DNA of 64,000 nucleotides, taken from positions 62,001 to 126,000 of the forward strand of contig CAJNCS010000008.1 of NCBI GenBank assembly GCA_905221325.1, in the 5' to 3' direction. Positions 16,664-25,129 of this stretch are shown piece after piece (the stretch's first letter is position 1; each line of letters opens with the position of its first letter). A model generated the notes under the pieces. The model had not been told where the DNA came from and did no database searches. It was given only the letters and a program-made list of their open reading frames with translations. The position numbers were made by a program, and so were the translations under genes. Source of the stretch: a bacterium (GTDB taxonomy: Bacteria > Bacillota > Bacilli > Lactobacillales > Streptococcaceae).

Positions 16664-17076
16664 TCAACCTGTTCACCATTGCGGTATAACTCTGCAAATG
16701 CCATCAGAGACTTATCTAAGATGTCGTAATATGAACTTTCTGAAAGAGACAAGTCCATTGCGATTGTTTCATCCTTCTTGCAATTCCACTGAAGATACTT
16801 CTCAAAAAGTATCCTACGATAGAGGGGATCATGTAATCTACTGACAGCTTGCTCAATTGCATCTAGCTCAATCTCTGCATCAACTTTTCGTATAGCCAAT
16901 TTTTCAACTTGACTATCTCTCACGCTTGATGGATTTCGTGGCATGAATGAGTAGGTGGTGGTCACTCTCTGACCATCAGTGTCATTTGCGACTCTTCTCC
17001 AACGAGGATATCCTTTTAGAATCCTTTTGGCATTCTCTTTCGTTTTTATTTCATTTATATCAGGAAAGAAGGGCAT
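16651..17076 (-). CDS. ArpU-family late transcriptional regulator
   Basis: 141 aa, last gene of the early operon, the usual place for ArpU/RinA-like activators in streptococcal phages. N-terminal MPFFPDINEIKTKENAKRIL, long central helices (AEIELDAIEQAVSRLHDPLYRRILFEKYL) and a sigma-like helix-turn-helix near residues 105-130 (KKDETIAMDLSLSESSYYDI). It probably binds the iterons overlapping its own 3' end and switches on the late operon; the binding site is inferred. Confidence 0.85.
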   Translation of the reverse strand: MPFFPDINEIKTKENAKRILKGYPRWRRVANDTDGQRVTTTYSFMPRNPSSVRDSQVEKLAIRKVDAEIELDAIEQAVSRLHDPLYRRILFEKYLQWNCKKDETIAMDLSLSESSYYDILDKSLMAFAELYRNGEQVEILE

Positions 17077-17095
17077 CGCTCACCTCGTTTCTATT

Positions 17096-17260
17096 TCAAA
17101 TAATTCTCCCATCAAAAACCAGAGTAATAGTCCCTGTACCGTCTCTGTGCTTAGAGACCAAAGCACGACAGTCTGAACCATATTCAACACCATCAATCGT
17201 GATGCTACGCTTTATTTTATCAACGTTGATGATTGTTCCCATTAATGTTTTAATTCTCAT
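17096..17260 (-). CDS. Small phage protein, 54 aa, unknown
   Basis: An open frame from ATG 17260 with a GAGGAG site. It reads MRIKTLMGTIINVDKIKRS, then a beta-rich region (SITIDGVEYGSDCRALVSKH) and TITLVFDGRII. Position between two other leftward genes and good spacing support it as real. No family recognised; it looks like a small beta-barrel or SH3-like protein. Confidence 0.7.
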   Translation of the reverse strand: MRIKTLMGTIINVDKIKRSITIDGVEYGSDCRALVSKHRDGTGTITLVFDGRII

Positions 17261-17271
17261 GTTCTTTCTCC

Positions 17272-17535
17272 TCAATCAACCAATCCATGATCTTGCGAGC
17301 TTTCTTCTTTCTGAGTTAGAATAGCTGCAATCTCTTTGTATGTTGGCTTGATTACATACATGAACTTATCGGCAGTTAGTCGCTCTTTTAGATGCTCTGT
17401 CATTTCATCGTTTACAAATACTTTGCTAAAGAAATCATCATTTTTCAAAACGCTTTTGATACAATCAACATTTATCGTGATAGGTTCTTTCTCCTCACCA
17501 TATTTAAACGGCACTAGTTGAATAAACTTTGTCAT
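17272..17535 (-). CDS. Hypothetical phage protein, 87 aa
   Basis: Starts MTKFIQLVPFKYGEEKEPIT; the ATG overlaps the upstream gene stop (ATGA). Contains ITINVDCIKSVLKNDDFFSKVFV and a helical C-terminus. The layout resembles small phage proteins that carry a bacterial-PH-like or regulatory beta domain. No function recognised. Confidence 0.75.
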   Translation of the reverse strand: MTKFIQLVPFKYGEEKEPITINVDCIKSVLKNDDFFSKVFVNDEMTEHLKERLTADKFMYVIKPTYKEIAAILTQKEESSQDHGLVD

Positions 17536-17927
17536 CCATTAACCTCCCAAAGCTCGGGATTTTCGTAGATGTTGCCGATGATTTCACATCTCATGTAAGC
17601 TAAATAAAGAGGATTCCATTCTGCATTTCGCTTTTGTAATTCATCTACAAATCTGTAAATAAAACTTGCATAAGAGCCATGCCAGCTTACAAGCGCTTTT
17701 CTGCCTTTGTAATCGACTATATCCCCCTCAAAGATTTCCTTTCCGTTCTTGTCTTTGAGTCCTGTTGATTGCATGAGTTTAATTTCATCAAACTCTACTG
17801 ACATTTCTGTACATCTTTCAGTATCTCCCTGCTGACAGATATCTACGAATTTGCTATCAAATGAAATGTTAGTTACATCACACATCCATTTCAATGACTT
17901 TATCCATGCTCTATATCTTGGTATCAT
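17532..17927 (-). CDS. YopX-family phage protein
   Basis: 131 aa. N-terminal YRAWIKSLKWM, the LMQSTGLKDKNGKEIFEGDIV signature and the C-terminal EIIGNIYENPEL are the hallmarks of YopX proteins, common in Gram-positive phages and of unknown role. Overlaps the previous gene by 4 bases (ATGA). Confidence 0.88.
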   Translation of the reverse strand: MIPRYRAWIKSLKWMCDVTNISFDSKFVDICQQGDTERCTEMSVEFDEIKLMQSTGLKDKNGKEIFEGDIVDYKGRKALVSWHGSYASFIYRFVDELQKRNAEWNPLYLAYMRCEIIGNIYENPELWEVNG

Positions 17928-18184
17928 AATTTCACCTCAGCCCCAACTTTCACATTCTCATACACTTCCTTCGCAACCACGAACACACCGTAGTCGCGAA
18001 TTGTAATCGTGTATAGCTTCCCGTGTCGTCCTTTCTCTACGACTTTACCGAATATCTCAGCGCCTTGATTATCAGCCTTGTAAATAACCATGGGCTTCTT
18101 TTCTTCTAGATTCCGGATTTTGTTCATCTGCCAGATGTTCAATCCAGCAGATAGTAGAATCCATACTGCGATAAATCGTTTCAT
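17924..18184 (-). CDS. DUF1372-type phage protein, membrane-anchored or secreted
   Basis: 86 aa. Residues 4-20 form a hydrophobic segment (FIAVWILLSAGLNIWQM) that could be a signal anchor. The rest (VIYKADNQGAEIFGKVVEKG, YTITIRDYGVFVVAKEVYE) resembles DUF1372 proteins of streptococcal phages. Overlaps the upstream gene by 4 bases. Function unknown. Confidence 0.78.
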   Translation of the reverse strand: MKRFIAVWILLSAGLNIWQMNKIRNLEEKKPMVIYKADNQGAEIFGKVVEKGRHGKLYTITIRDYGVFVVAKEVYENVKVGAEVKL

Positions 18185-18408
18185 GTGGCCCTTCCTGAAA
18201 AATTGTTTGCAAAATTCTGCTGTTCTGTATTAATTAGTTTATATTTATAATTTATCAAAGGGTTCGTGGTATCATTTACCAAATCGAGTTTCAAAATAAT
18301 TCCATCTACTCTTGAACCCTTACCATCCCTTATTTTTATTTTTAAATCATGCCCGTTCGCAATATGTTCAAGATCGTTCTTAGATAAGAATATTTCAAGC
18401 ATACTCAT
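18181..18408 (-). CDS. Hypothetical phage protein, 75 aa
   Basis: Starts MSMLEIFLSKNDLEHIANGH, followed by a short beta domain (DLKIKIRDGKGSRVDGIILK). ATGA overlaps with both neighbours show it belongs to the translationally coupled series. No family recognised. Confidence 0.72.
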   Translation of the reverse strand: MSMLEIFLSKNDLEHIANGHDLKIKIRDGKGSRVDGIILKLDLVNDTTNPLINYKYKLINTEQQNFANNFSGRAT

Positions 18409-18665
18409 CCTTCCACCTCATTTCTCAATTCAAAATCGATTCCATACATAAGCAGATGGCTTTGAAAATCAACAAATTCTTCAACCATCTCAGCTTCTTG
18501 AAAATCGTAATTCTCGACTGAAACCAAGAAATCATCAATATCATTTCTTTGTACGCTTCCGTATTCTGTTTTTGTATGTTCCATGGCTACTTCATAGCCA
18601 TCTACATCAATTGTGTAGCAGATTCTGCCACTTGAATAATCATATTTATAATTCTTGATAATCAC
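18405..18665 (-). CDS. Hypothetical phage protein, 86 aa (GTG start)
   Basis: Acidic protein (IDDFLVSVENYDFQEAEMVE) starting with GTG at 18665, overlapping the upstream stop by one base (TAGTG) with AAGGAG 8 nt before. No known domain; composition resembles small DNA-mimic or adaptor proteins, but that is speculation. Confidence 0.72.
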   Translation of the reverse strand: MIIKNYKYDYSSGRICYTIDVDGYEVAMEHTKTEYGSVQRNDIDDFLVSVENYDFQEAEMVEEFVDFQSHLLMYGIDFELRNEVEG

Positions 18666-18823
18666 TATTTCATCTCCTTGCTCTTAATTTCTCTAGTAAG
18701 TCTATTTTTTAAAACATGACTTGTAAAATAACTACCGTCCTCGTATGTGAAATAATCAACGGTTTCTTCTTCCCACTGACTTCGTGTGTAAGGGTATCTG
18801 TTTGGTCGTTTAATTTTCATCAT
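18665..18823 (-). CDS. Small phage protein, 52 aa
   Basis: The frame starts at ATG 18823, which overlaps the previous stop (TGATG). It reads MMKIKRPNRYPYTRSQWEEE, then an aromatic stretch (TVDYFTYEDGSYFTSHVLKN) and a basic C-terminus. One-base overlaps on both sides make it fit the operon exactly. It resembles small phage proteins beginning KRPNRYPYTKSQWEE that are widespread in streptococcal prophages. Function unknown. Confidence 0.75.
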   Translation of the reverse strand: MMKIKRPNRYPYTRSQWEEETVDYFTYEDGSYFTSHVLKNRLTREIKSKEMK

Positions 18824-19107
18824 CACAAAACACCACCATTCAATTTATTGAATTCTTCTTTGGTGAACCCTTGACTAATAGTTATTTCAAAGTTTCTAAA
18901 AGAAATATCACCAGATTGTAAATCACTTGCATTAATATTCCCGGATTTTACAACACTAGCATCTGGAATAAAAGTTTCGAAAACTCTCCCCATAGCGGAA
19001 AAAGTATTCCCTCCATCGGTACTGATTTCAATACCTATGGGGTAACTGTTAAACATTTTACGATACTTCCTAATCAATCGTTTTCGTGTTTTATTTAGAG
19101 ACATCAC
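18823..19107 (-). CDS. Hypothetical phage protein, 94 aa
   Basis: Basic N-terminus (SLNKTRKRLIRKYRKMF) followed by a beta-rich part with DGGNTFSAMGRVFETFIPDA. Overlaps the upstream gene by 4 bases. No recognised family. Confidence 0.72.
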   Translation of the reverse strand: MMSLNKTRKRLIRKYRKMFNSYPIGIEISTDGGNTFSAMGRVFETFIPDASVVKSGNINASDLQSGDISFRNFEITISQGFTKEEFNKLNGGVL

Positions 19108-19952
19108 TCCACCTCCTCAATCTCGATACCTGGGCAATCAAACACCCAGCCGAAGCCAGCTTCTTCTAGTTCTTTGCGGGTAAATTTAGTTTTAAATGGA
19201 TACCACTCACCACACCAAAATATTTTGCCGTCTTTCTCGCACAATATCTGAGCATGGTTTTTGTAATTTCTCGCTTTCGGCATGGAAATCCGATACATCT
19301 TCTCTTTCTCTACCTCGTAGCCGTCAAGCCATGCACGAGCGAAAGTGTCTATGTTATCGCATACCCATTTTCTTATTTCTTTATCTACAATGCTTTCTTT
19401 AAAAATGTAGTACATGACACGATACACATCATCACTAGGTACTATCTCTTCATAAAAACCATAAGTGTTTTTGAATTTAAGACCATTTGTTTTTACAAAA
19501 CTAATCCAATCCGCCACACACTGCGGAATCACTGGTTTATTCAATTCTTGTCGAATTTTATCAGCGTCTTTCAATTGATTACCAACCCATGCTCCCTCAA
19601 GTTTGCCTTGCTCGTAACCTTCACGCCATTTTGCATGACTGAAATCTTGCTCAAATTCACCCATGATTGCCTTTAACCAAACTTCACGGTCATGCAATGG
19701 CAATTCTCGCAATCGTGCAAGTATATTCTTAACGTAGCGTGGAGCTTCATCTGCTTGACCTGCTTCTGGTTCCCCCTTGACACAAATCACATCGTTTGGA
19801 GCAATAATTTGTTCGCCGTAGGCAAGTTTAACAACGTTCTCAACAAACCTGTCATCAAGCACCTTTAAGCCAACTATCTTCCCTTTTATTAAAACCTCTG
19901 TTCCGACGGGGAACATAATCCGTGGGGCATTAATCAATTCCTGTTTATTCAT
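19104..19952 (-). CDS. DUF1642-family phage protein
   Basis: 282 aa. The C-terminal half carries the DUF1642 pattern: IPQCVADWISFVKTNG, FARAWLDGYEVEKEKMYRIS and a final FTRKELEEAGFGWVFDCPG. The N-terminal 60 residues (PVGTEVLIKGKIVGLKVLDD) look like a small beta-barrel. Such proteins are common in replication regions of streptococcal phages; the role is unknown. Ribosome site AAAGGAG. Confidence 0.85.
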   Translation of the reverse strand: MNKQELINAPRIMFPVGTEVLIKGKIVGLKVLDDRFVENVVKLAYGEQIIAPNDVICVKGEPEAGQADEAPRYVKNILARLRELPLHDREVWLKAIMGEFEQDFSHAKWREGYEQGKLEGAWVGNQLKDADKIRQELNKPVIPQCVADWISFVKTNGLKFKNTYGFYEEIVPSDDVYRVMYYIFKESIVDKEIRKWVCDNIDTFARAWLDGYEVEKEKMYRISMPKARNYKNHAQILCEKDGKIFWCGEWYPFKTKFTRKELEEAGFGWVFDCPGIEIEEVE

Positions 19953-20136
19953 CTTCCAACTCCTTTATCTTCTCTTCTAGCTCTTTGTTCTTTTTCTTCA
20001 ACAGATCGCGCTCAAGCGCTCTAATCCGTCTCGTGCGCGCATCGCACGGCTTCGAATACTCGGCAATCTTTTCTTCGTTTTTCTTGATTGATTGCTTGTA
20101 GCCTTCAAGTAACTGACTTCTTAAACCATCATTCAT
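19945..20136 (-). CDS. Small coiled-coil phage protein, 63 aa
   Basis: Highly charged: KKNEEKIAEYSKPCDARTRR, then KKKNKELEEKIKELEDE, a predicted coiled coil. AGGAG site 7 nt before the ATG; overlaps the next gene by 8 bases. Function unknown. Confidence 0.7.
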   Translation of the reverse strand: MNDGLRSQLLEGYKQSIKKNEEKIAEYSKPCDARTRRIRALERDLLKKKNKELEEKIKELEDE

Positions 20137-20146
20137 AGACTAGCTC

Positions 20147-20563
20147 CTAAAACGGCAAATCATCATCTGAAATATCCATTGGCTCGCCTTGGCCATAACT
20201 TGGTGGCATCTGGTTTTCCATGCTTGACTGGTTCGCAGAATTATCCTTCTTTTCAAGCGTTTGAAAACTCTCGGCTACAACTTCCGTGACATAGACACGT
20301 TGCCCTTGCTGATTATCATAACTACGAGTCTGGATGCGACCTGTTATTCCAACAAGAGCACCCTTTTTAACCCAATTTGCGAAATTTTCAGCTTGCTTAC
20401 GCCACATGATGCAATTGATGAAGTCAGCCTCTCGCTCTCCGTTTGCGCCTTTAAAATTCCGATTGACTGCCAAGTTGAAAGTTGCAACAGCAACATTTGA
20501 CGGCGTGTATCGCAATTCTGGATCACGAGTTAAGCGTCCGATTAACACTACATTATTGATCAT
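20147..20563 (-). CDS. ssb: Single-stranded DNA-binding protein (phage)
   Basis: 138 aa from ATG 20563 ([20 protein letters not shown]); an upstream in-frame ATG gives only a nonnative basic extension. OB-fold signatures include [29 protein letters not shown] and [20 protein letters not shown]. It ends with the acidic tip DISDDDLPF that recruits replication and repair partners. It protects single strands during phage replication, next to helicase loader and helicase genes. Confidence 0.95.
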   Translation of the reverse strand: MINNVVLIGRLTRDPELRYTPSNVAVATFNLAVNRNFKGANGEREADFINCIMWRKQAENFANWVKKGALVGITGRIQTRSYDNQQGQRVYVTEVVAESFQTLEKKDNSANQSSMENQMPPSYGQGEPMDISDDDLPF

Positions 20564-20657
20564 CTTTCTTTTCCTTTCTTGCTGCACGTTCCCCGATTAA
20601 ATATCCTAAGAACATCCATAAAATAGCCATTCCAAATTCTTTAATAAGTTCAATCAT
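20553..20657 (-). CDS. Small membrane protein, 34 aa
   Basis: ATG 20657 follows a perfect AGGAGG site. It encodes [20 protein letters not shown] and a basic tail ([14 protein letters not shown]). One hydrophobic helix with a positively charged end predicts a tiny inner-membrane protein. It overlaps the ssb start by 11 bases. Function unknown. Confidence 0.65.
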   Translation of the reverse strand: MIELIKEFGMAILWMFLGYLIGERAARKEKKDDQ

Positions 20658-20706
20658 TTTATTTTCCTCCTGAAAAAGTTGCTAGATAGTAACAATCCTT
20701 AGCACC

Positions 20707-20877
20707 TTAGTCGAATCGTGTTGTCCACTTTCCGATGTGCTTCTGAAATCTTGGGTGAGTGATAGTCGAGAAAGCCCACTGATGGTCTTCCATACGTTCA
20801 ATGAGATCATCAACGTTATTAAACGTCCCAAGAAAAAATTGACAGTGCCCGTTATAGACGAAGTAAAGATTTAACAT
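20707..20877 (-). CDS. Small phage protein, 56 aa
   Basis: ATG 20877 overlaps the stop of the helicase loader (TGATG) and has an AGGAGG site. Reads MLNLYFVYNGHCQFFLGTFN, then NVDDLIERMEDHQWAFSTIT and a basic end. Coupled placement supports translation. No family recognised. Confidence 0.7.
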   Translation of the reverse strand: MLNLYFVYNGHCQFFLGTFNNVDDLIERMEDHQWAFSTITHPRFQKHIGKWTTRFD

Positions 20878-21698
20878 CAATACCTCCTATCCTTCATCCC
20901 AGTTGGATACACAAAGCACTTTCCAGTTGCTCCCTCAAAAATTCGACTTGATAGAGCGCCATTCCCAAAATCATCAGAATAAAGCTCTTTAATCTCTTCA
21001 CTGCTCAAATTCGTATTGATAATCGTATTTGTCCGATTATCCAAGATCTTGAACAATATCTGATGAGTCCATTCGTTTCGCTTTGTATCAGCTTTACGAC
21101 TTTCTTTACCAAGGTCATCCAAGAAAAGAAAATCAACTTCAGACAATAGCTTGACCATCTTCGCTTCTGAATACCCATTGTCCAACTCAAAACTTTCACG
21201 AATCTTATCAAACAAGGTCACAACCGACACAAAGAGCACACTTTTCGGCTCATCATAAGACTTAAACTGTTCATTGAGAAACCGAGCAAAGCCATAGGTC
21301 AGATGACTCTTGCCAACACCAGACGGACCAGTGATGATAGCATTGCCAGTCTCACCTTTGGCATAGCAACGCTCCAACCGCTTCACAAAATTCATAGCAT
21401 TTTCATCGATGTCAACTCGAATTTCATAATCATGTAGTGACTTGCTGGCCAACTTGCTTGAAACGATGCTATCGCGAGCAAAGACCTCGTAAGTATCTGA
21501 TAGCTTGCTTTTAACTTCAGATTCCATATTCAGTTGCTTTTCAAAACGTCGGATATTCTCTTTCTCGCATTCAGGACATTGACTGATTTCCTCAACCTTT
21601 CCCTTGACAGGGATTTTAACAGACCAAAGATGACATCCATGGATTTCACAAACATCATCAAGAACTGTTCTAGTTTTGAATTGTTTAAACTGTTTCAT
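20877..21698 (-). CDS. DnaC/IstB-type helicase loader ATPase
   Basis: 273 aa. N-terminal zinc-binding cysteines (C17, C22, CPEC 41-44), then an AAA+ module: Walker A GPSGVGKS (124-131), Walker B FLFLDDLGKES, sensor region NTIINTNLSSEEI, and a terminal FEGATGKCFVYPTGMKDRR. It loads the adjacent DnaB helicase at the phage origin together with the upstream initiator-like protein. Gene order initiator-loader-ssb is standard. Confidence 0.92.
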   Translation of the reverse strand: MKQFKQFKTRTVLDDVCEIHGCHLWSVKIPVKGKVEEISQCPECEKENIRRFEKQLNMESEVKSKLSDTYEVFARDSIVSSKLASKSLHDYEIRVDIDENAMNFVKRLERCYAKGETGNAIITGPSGVGKSHLTYGFARFLNEQFKSYDEPKSVLFVSVVTLFDKIRESFELDNGYSEAKMVKLLSEVDFLFLDDLGKESRKADTKRNEWTHQILFKILDNRTNTIINTNLSSEEIKELYSDDFGNGALSSRIFEGATGKCFVYPTGMKDRRY

Positions 21699-22460
21699 CT
21701 AAAACCCTAGCCTTTCGTCAACCGTACTGGTTAAAATTGTAGAACGTTTTGGCATCGGTTGATTTAGATAATTATCCATCTTGTTACCGAAGAGCGTTTG
21801 TGGTTGCAGATACTGTTCATACTCTGTACCTTTCCACTTCGCTACCATGACATCCACAACCTTTTTAAAATCTTCAAGGACATAGCCTTCTTTCAGTCTT
21901 GCCTTGATAAACTTTTGATGACTAGCAGTATTTACCTTGAAATTCTTTTTTGCTTTAAGATTCAGATACGAGATAATTTCTTTATAAATCGACAATTTAT
22001 TATTATCTATATCAGTCTTTCTAATATCAGTCTTTATTGTTTGTACTTCTTGCGTGTCCAGAGCTGTATTTTCTACGGTTCTGGACGGTATTTTTTCCTT
22101 TTCAGGAGGTTCTTGCTTGACAATTTTTGGACCAAGGATATAAAGTCGATTTGGCTTAGTCAAACCCTGACGTTCTTCCCTCAGCAAACCTGATATTACA
22201 AGCTCCTTTTTAATCTTGGTTACTGTCTTCTCCGAACAACCCAACTCTTCGCAAAATTCAGCTGTTGTAAAATACATAAAGACTTTGCCATTTCGATCAT
22301 GCCACTTTGACTCCAAAGATAAATCCAAACGATTATAAAGCAAAGCGTACATTATTTTTGCGTTGTTTGATAACTTTTTATAAGGCTCCTTAAAAAGCCA
22401 TTTAGGCAATTGAAAATATTGAAACTTTTCAACTTCATTTTTAAAATAAGTCTCAGCCAT
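21699..22460 (-). CDS. Phage replication initiator (RepA_N-like, with Phg_2220_C domain)
   Basis: 253 aa. The N-terminal 110 residues are a winged-helix initiator domain (FQLPKWLFKEPYKKLSNNAK, LGCSEKTVTKIKKELVISG) like RepA_N proteins. The C-terminal part (EIISYLNLKAKKNFKVNT, ARLKEGYVLEDFKKVVDVMV, YLQPQTLFGNKMDNYLNQ) is the phage Phg_2220_C conserved domain. A charged linker joins them. It probably binds the phage origin and recruits the DnaC-like loader encoded next. Confidence 0.9.
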   Translation of the reverse strand: MAETYFKNEVEKFQYFQLPKWLFKEPYKKLSNNAKIMYALLYNRLDLSLESKWHDRNGKVFMYFTTAEFCEELGCSEKTVTKIKKELVISGLLREERQGLTKPNRLYILGPKIVKQEPPEKEKIPSRTVENTALDTQEVQTIKTDIRKTDIDNNKLSIYKEIISYLNLKAKKNFKVNTASHQKFIKARLKEGYVLEDFKKVVDVMVAKWKGTEYEQYLQPQTLFGNKMDNYLNQPMPKRSTILTSTVDERLGF

Positions 22461-22463
22461 TCT

Positions 22464-23798
22464 CTACCCCTCCACACTTGAAAATTTTGTGTATTCTTTG
22501 TGAAAATACAACTTCACCGTCCCGAGACTGCCATGTCGGTTCTTTTCCAGTATCAGCTCCGTCACATTGTTCACTTCTTGACTATCAGCTTGCTCTTTCT
22601 GATAATAGGCATCACGGTACAAGAATGCTACAATATCAGCATCTTGCTCAATAGAGCCAGACTCTCTCAAGTCTGCCAACATCGGGCGCTTGTCCTGTCT
22701 CTGCTCAACTGCACGGCTTAACTGTGACAGAGCAATGACAGGTACTTTCAAGTCCTTAGCTAGTATCTTCAATTCTCTTGAAATCTCAGAAACTACCTGC
22801 TGACGATTCTCGCCTTTCGAGCCAGTGATCAATTGCAAGTAGTCAATGATAATGACTCCAAGGCCTCCCATCTCCTGTGCAAGCTTTCGAGCCTTTGACC
22901 GTATCTCAGAGATGCGAATACCAGCAGTATCATCGACAAAAATAGGTGCGTCATAAAGATTTCCTTGTGCATGCACTAGTCTGCTCCATTCCTCAACGCT
23001 CAGATTCCCAGTTTTTAGATGATACCCTTCCACCATCCCCTCAGCTGCTAACATCCGCTCAATCAAGCTTTCCGCCCCCATCTCAAGCGAGAAAATAGCA
23101 ACAGGCTTTTTCTCTTTTACTGCGATGTACTGAGCGATATTTAGAGCTAGCGCCGTCTTACCCATAGCAGGACGAGCAGCAAGGATAATGAGATTATCCT
23201 CATGAAGACCAGTTGTAATCTTGTCCAGTCCAACGAACCCAGTAGATAGACCTGTTACAACTCCATCTGTCTGAGAGCGAGTCTCGACCATCTGCATGTG
23301 TGTATCAAGGATATCAGCCACATTACGAAATCCAGTACCCGTGTTCTGATTGCTGATATCAAGCATGGACTTTTCAGTCTTTGCGATGATGTCATCGATG
23401 GACACATCACCCTGATAAGCACTCGAAAGGGAGTCAGATAGGTCTGCTATCATCTTTCGGAGCGTAGCCTTTTCTTTCACAATCTTTGCGTAATACTCCA
23501 CATTTTTTGAAGTTGGTGTTGAATTCACCAACTCGACAATGTATGTGATACCCCCGATTTTTGAAATATCTCCTTGATTTGCGAGGGCAGACCCCATAGT
23601 CGTAGCATCGATTGGCTCACCTTTTTCAAACAAAGACAACATGGTTTTAAACACAATCTTATTGGCAGGCTTGTAAAAATCATCAGGAGTCAATTCATCC
23701 GCTAGAAATATAAGTGAATCAGGGGAGATGAAGACTGAACCAAGAACGGACTCTTCAGCAGCTAGATCATGAGGTAATATTCTAAATTCTTCACTCAT
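22464..23798 (-). CDS. Replicative DNA helicase (DnaB-like)
   Basis: 444 aa, full length for the family. N-terminal DnaB domain (PHDLAAEESVLGSVFISPDS) and C-terminal RecA-like motor with Walker A ARPAMGKT (208-215), Walker B GVIIIDYLQLI and the arginine-finger region. It unwinds DNA ahead of the phage fork. ATGA overlap with the upstream wHTH gene. Confidence 0.95.
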   Translation of the reverse strand: MSEEFRILPHDLAAEESVLGSVFISPDSLIFLADELTPDDFYKPANKIVFKTMLSLFEKGEPIDATTMGSALANQGDISKIGGITYIVELVNSTPTSKNVEYYAKIVKEKATLRKMIADLSDSLSSAYQGDVSIDDIIAKTEKSMLDISNQNTGTGFRNVADILDTHMQMVETRSQTDGVVTGLSTGFVGLDKITTGLHEDNLIILAARPAMGKTALALNIAQYIAVKEKKPVAIFSLEMGAESLIERMLAAEGMVEGYHLKTGNLSVEEWSRLVHAQGNLYDAPIFVDDTAGIRISEIRSKARKLAQEMGGLGVIIIDYLQLITGSKGENRQQVVSEISRELKILAKDLKVPVIALSQLSRAVEQRQDKRPMLADLRESGSIEQDADIVAFLYRDAYYQKEQADSQEVNNVTELILEKNRHGSLGTVKLYFHKEYTKFSSVEG

Positions 23799-24133
23799 GC
23801 GCTATCCTCCCAATACTTATCCAAATCAACATTCATCACCGCAGCAAGGTTCTTTTGCTCGGTCAAGATTTGTCTGCGATAGGGAGCAAGTCCTGCTTGT
23901 CGCTCTTCCTCGCTACGAGGCAAGTAATATCCGTTCGGTTTCATCTTCTTAGCCACGATAGGATGACCAAAATTCACACGCAGACTCTCAATGACCTCTT
24001 CCAGCTTACGCTTCGACAGTCCAGTTTCTAGGCGGATTTCGCTCGCTTGAATGGGCAAATCGAAAGTGGCGCAATTCATGATCATGTTTAACACACGGAT
24101 TTCCATCTCGCTCATGTCACGGCTAACAGTCAT
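23795..24133 (-). CDS. Phage replication-region winged-helix protein
   Basis: 112 aa from ATG 24133, which overlaps the previous stop (ATGA) and has GGAGGG 8 nt before; a start 15 nt upstream lacks a site. Contains EIRVLNMIMNCATFDLPIQA and ETGLSKRKLEEVIESLR, a winged-helix-like DNA-binding segment, then a KKMKPNGYYLPRSEEERQAG wing. Similar proteins precede DnaB in phage operons. Its partner DNA is unknown. Confidence 0.78.
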   Translation of the reverse strand: MTVSRDMSEMEIRVLNMIMNCATFDLPIQASEIRLETGLSKRKLEEVIESLRVNFGHPIVAKKMKPNGYYLPRSEEERQAGLAPYRRQILTEQKNLAAVMNVDLDKYWEDSA

Positions 24134-24603
24134 GTCTTTGCCCTCCATTTTCTTGGATTCTTCCGAAAATCCACGGTCATTTCTTTGTAGAGCAAACGCC
24201 CATTTTCAACTAAAAGCTCAGCGTTTTGCGTTCTCAGAAAATCATTGTTACTTGCTTCTTCCTGATAATCACTGGCCAACCTGTCATAGTCTTCGATACA
24301 TGCTCTAAAAACTTGTGGTACATCCTCAATCGATGAAGCGAGACCTATAGGTGGCTGGGTATCGTAGGTAAATCCCTTAAAAGGACGACGGATATTCTTG
24401 CGGATTTCCTGACGTTCCAATTCACGCCCCATTTCAATCAGTTCATTGCAAGCTCTAATAACTTGCGTGTCATGCTCTTCTTGCAATCGTCTTTCTTCGA
24501 TTTCCTGTTGCTCTCGTTGATGTGCTAGGATTCCTGCCCCTAGGAAACCAATGACTAAGACTCCCGTCCCTAAAAGCTGGCTAACTAATGGTGGTTCAAA
24601 CAT
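24130..24603 (-). CDS. Hypothetical phage protein with N-terminal membrane segment
   Basis: 157 aa. Residues 8-27 (SQLLGTGVLVIGFLGAGILA) form one membrane helix; the rest is charged and helical (QREQQEIEERRLQEEHDTQV), with a possible coiled coil near the end. No family recognised. Fits between small regulators and the replication genes. Confidence 0.72.
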   Translation of the reverse strand: MFEPPLVSQLLGTGVLVIGFLGAGILAHQREQQEIEERRLQEEHDTQVIRACNELIEMGRELERQEIRKNIRRPFKGFTYDTQPPIGLASSIEDVPQVFRACIEDYDRLASDYQEEASNNDFLRTQNAELLVENGRLLYKEMTVDFRKNPRKWRAKT

Positions 24604-24616
24604 TTTATATTCTCCT

Positions 24617-24901
24617 CTATTTTGCTAACTGACTTTGAAAACGTAGTACATCGTTCAAGTCATATAGATACTTACCGCCTTTGGCATTTTGCTGATAACG
24701 GAATTTCCCTGCATCTCTGAAATCTTCGATTTTCTTGCGCCCCCAACCCGTCTTTTCTTGAACATCTTTGATTGAAGCCCAGTTCGTGCCTCTTGCCACT
24801 CGTAATCTAGCTTCAGTCATAGCTTGCACATTCAACTGGACAAGCTCTTCCAGCAGTTCATTTTTGAAATCCTCTCCAAACAATTCCAAAGCCATTGGCA
24901 A
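24617..24901 (-). CDS. DUF771/excisionase-like DNA-binding protein
   Basis: 94 aa. The core TNWASIKDVQEKTGWGRKKI followed by EDFRDAGKFRYQQNAKGGKYL and LYDLNDVLRF is a winged helix like those of excisionase/MerR and DUF771 phage proteins. Early-operon position, so it may direct excision or regulate early genes. The N-terminus is an acidic helix. Confidence 0.75.
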   Translation of the reverse strand: MPMALELFGEDFKNELLEELVQLNVQAMTEARLRVARGTNWASIKDVQEKTGWGRKKIEDFRDAGKFRYQQNAKGGKYLYDLNDVLRFQSQLAK

Positions 24902-24972
24902 TTTCCTCTCTTTCGTGTTATAATTTAGTTAGTTTTTTTGATTAGCGCCTGACCTTGTTAGGTGCTTTTTTG
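24895..24972 (+). ncRNA. Candidate ~40-nt plus-strand transcript (promoter directly followed by terminator)
   Basis: TTGGCA (24895-24900) and an extended -10 TGTTATAAT with hexamer 24920-24925 lie on the plus strand against the early operon; the 19-bp gap is long but the extended -10 compensates. Within about 15 nt begins the stem AGCGCCT / AGGTGCT (24945-24967) with six T after it. The product would be a very short antisense RNA or an abortive transcript. Weak evidence. Confidence 0.35.
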
Positions 24973-24973
24973 T

Positions 24974-25117
24974 TTAAAAAGTCTTACTTTCCATAGCCCT
25001 GAGTTCTATCTCATGGCTGACTTGTTTCAATAGCATCTCACACGCTATCTTTGCTTCTCTGTACGTTTTAGATTCACTGATGAAGTAATCAGCAAGTTCA
25101 ATGATTTTATCTTCCAT
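24974..25117 (-). CDS. Small phage protein, 47 aa
   Basis: ATG 25117 with GGAGG in front, reading MEDKIIELADYFISESKTYR, then EAKIACEMLLKQVSHEIELR. All-helical and acidic at the start. Its strong ribosome site and place in the operon support it; no family recognised. Confidence 0.68.
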   Translation of the reverse strand: MEDKIIELADYFISESKTYREAKIACEMLLKQVSHEIELRAMESKTF

Positions 25118-25129
25118 TCAACCTCCTAT

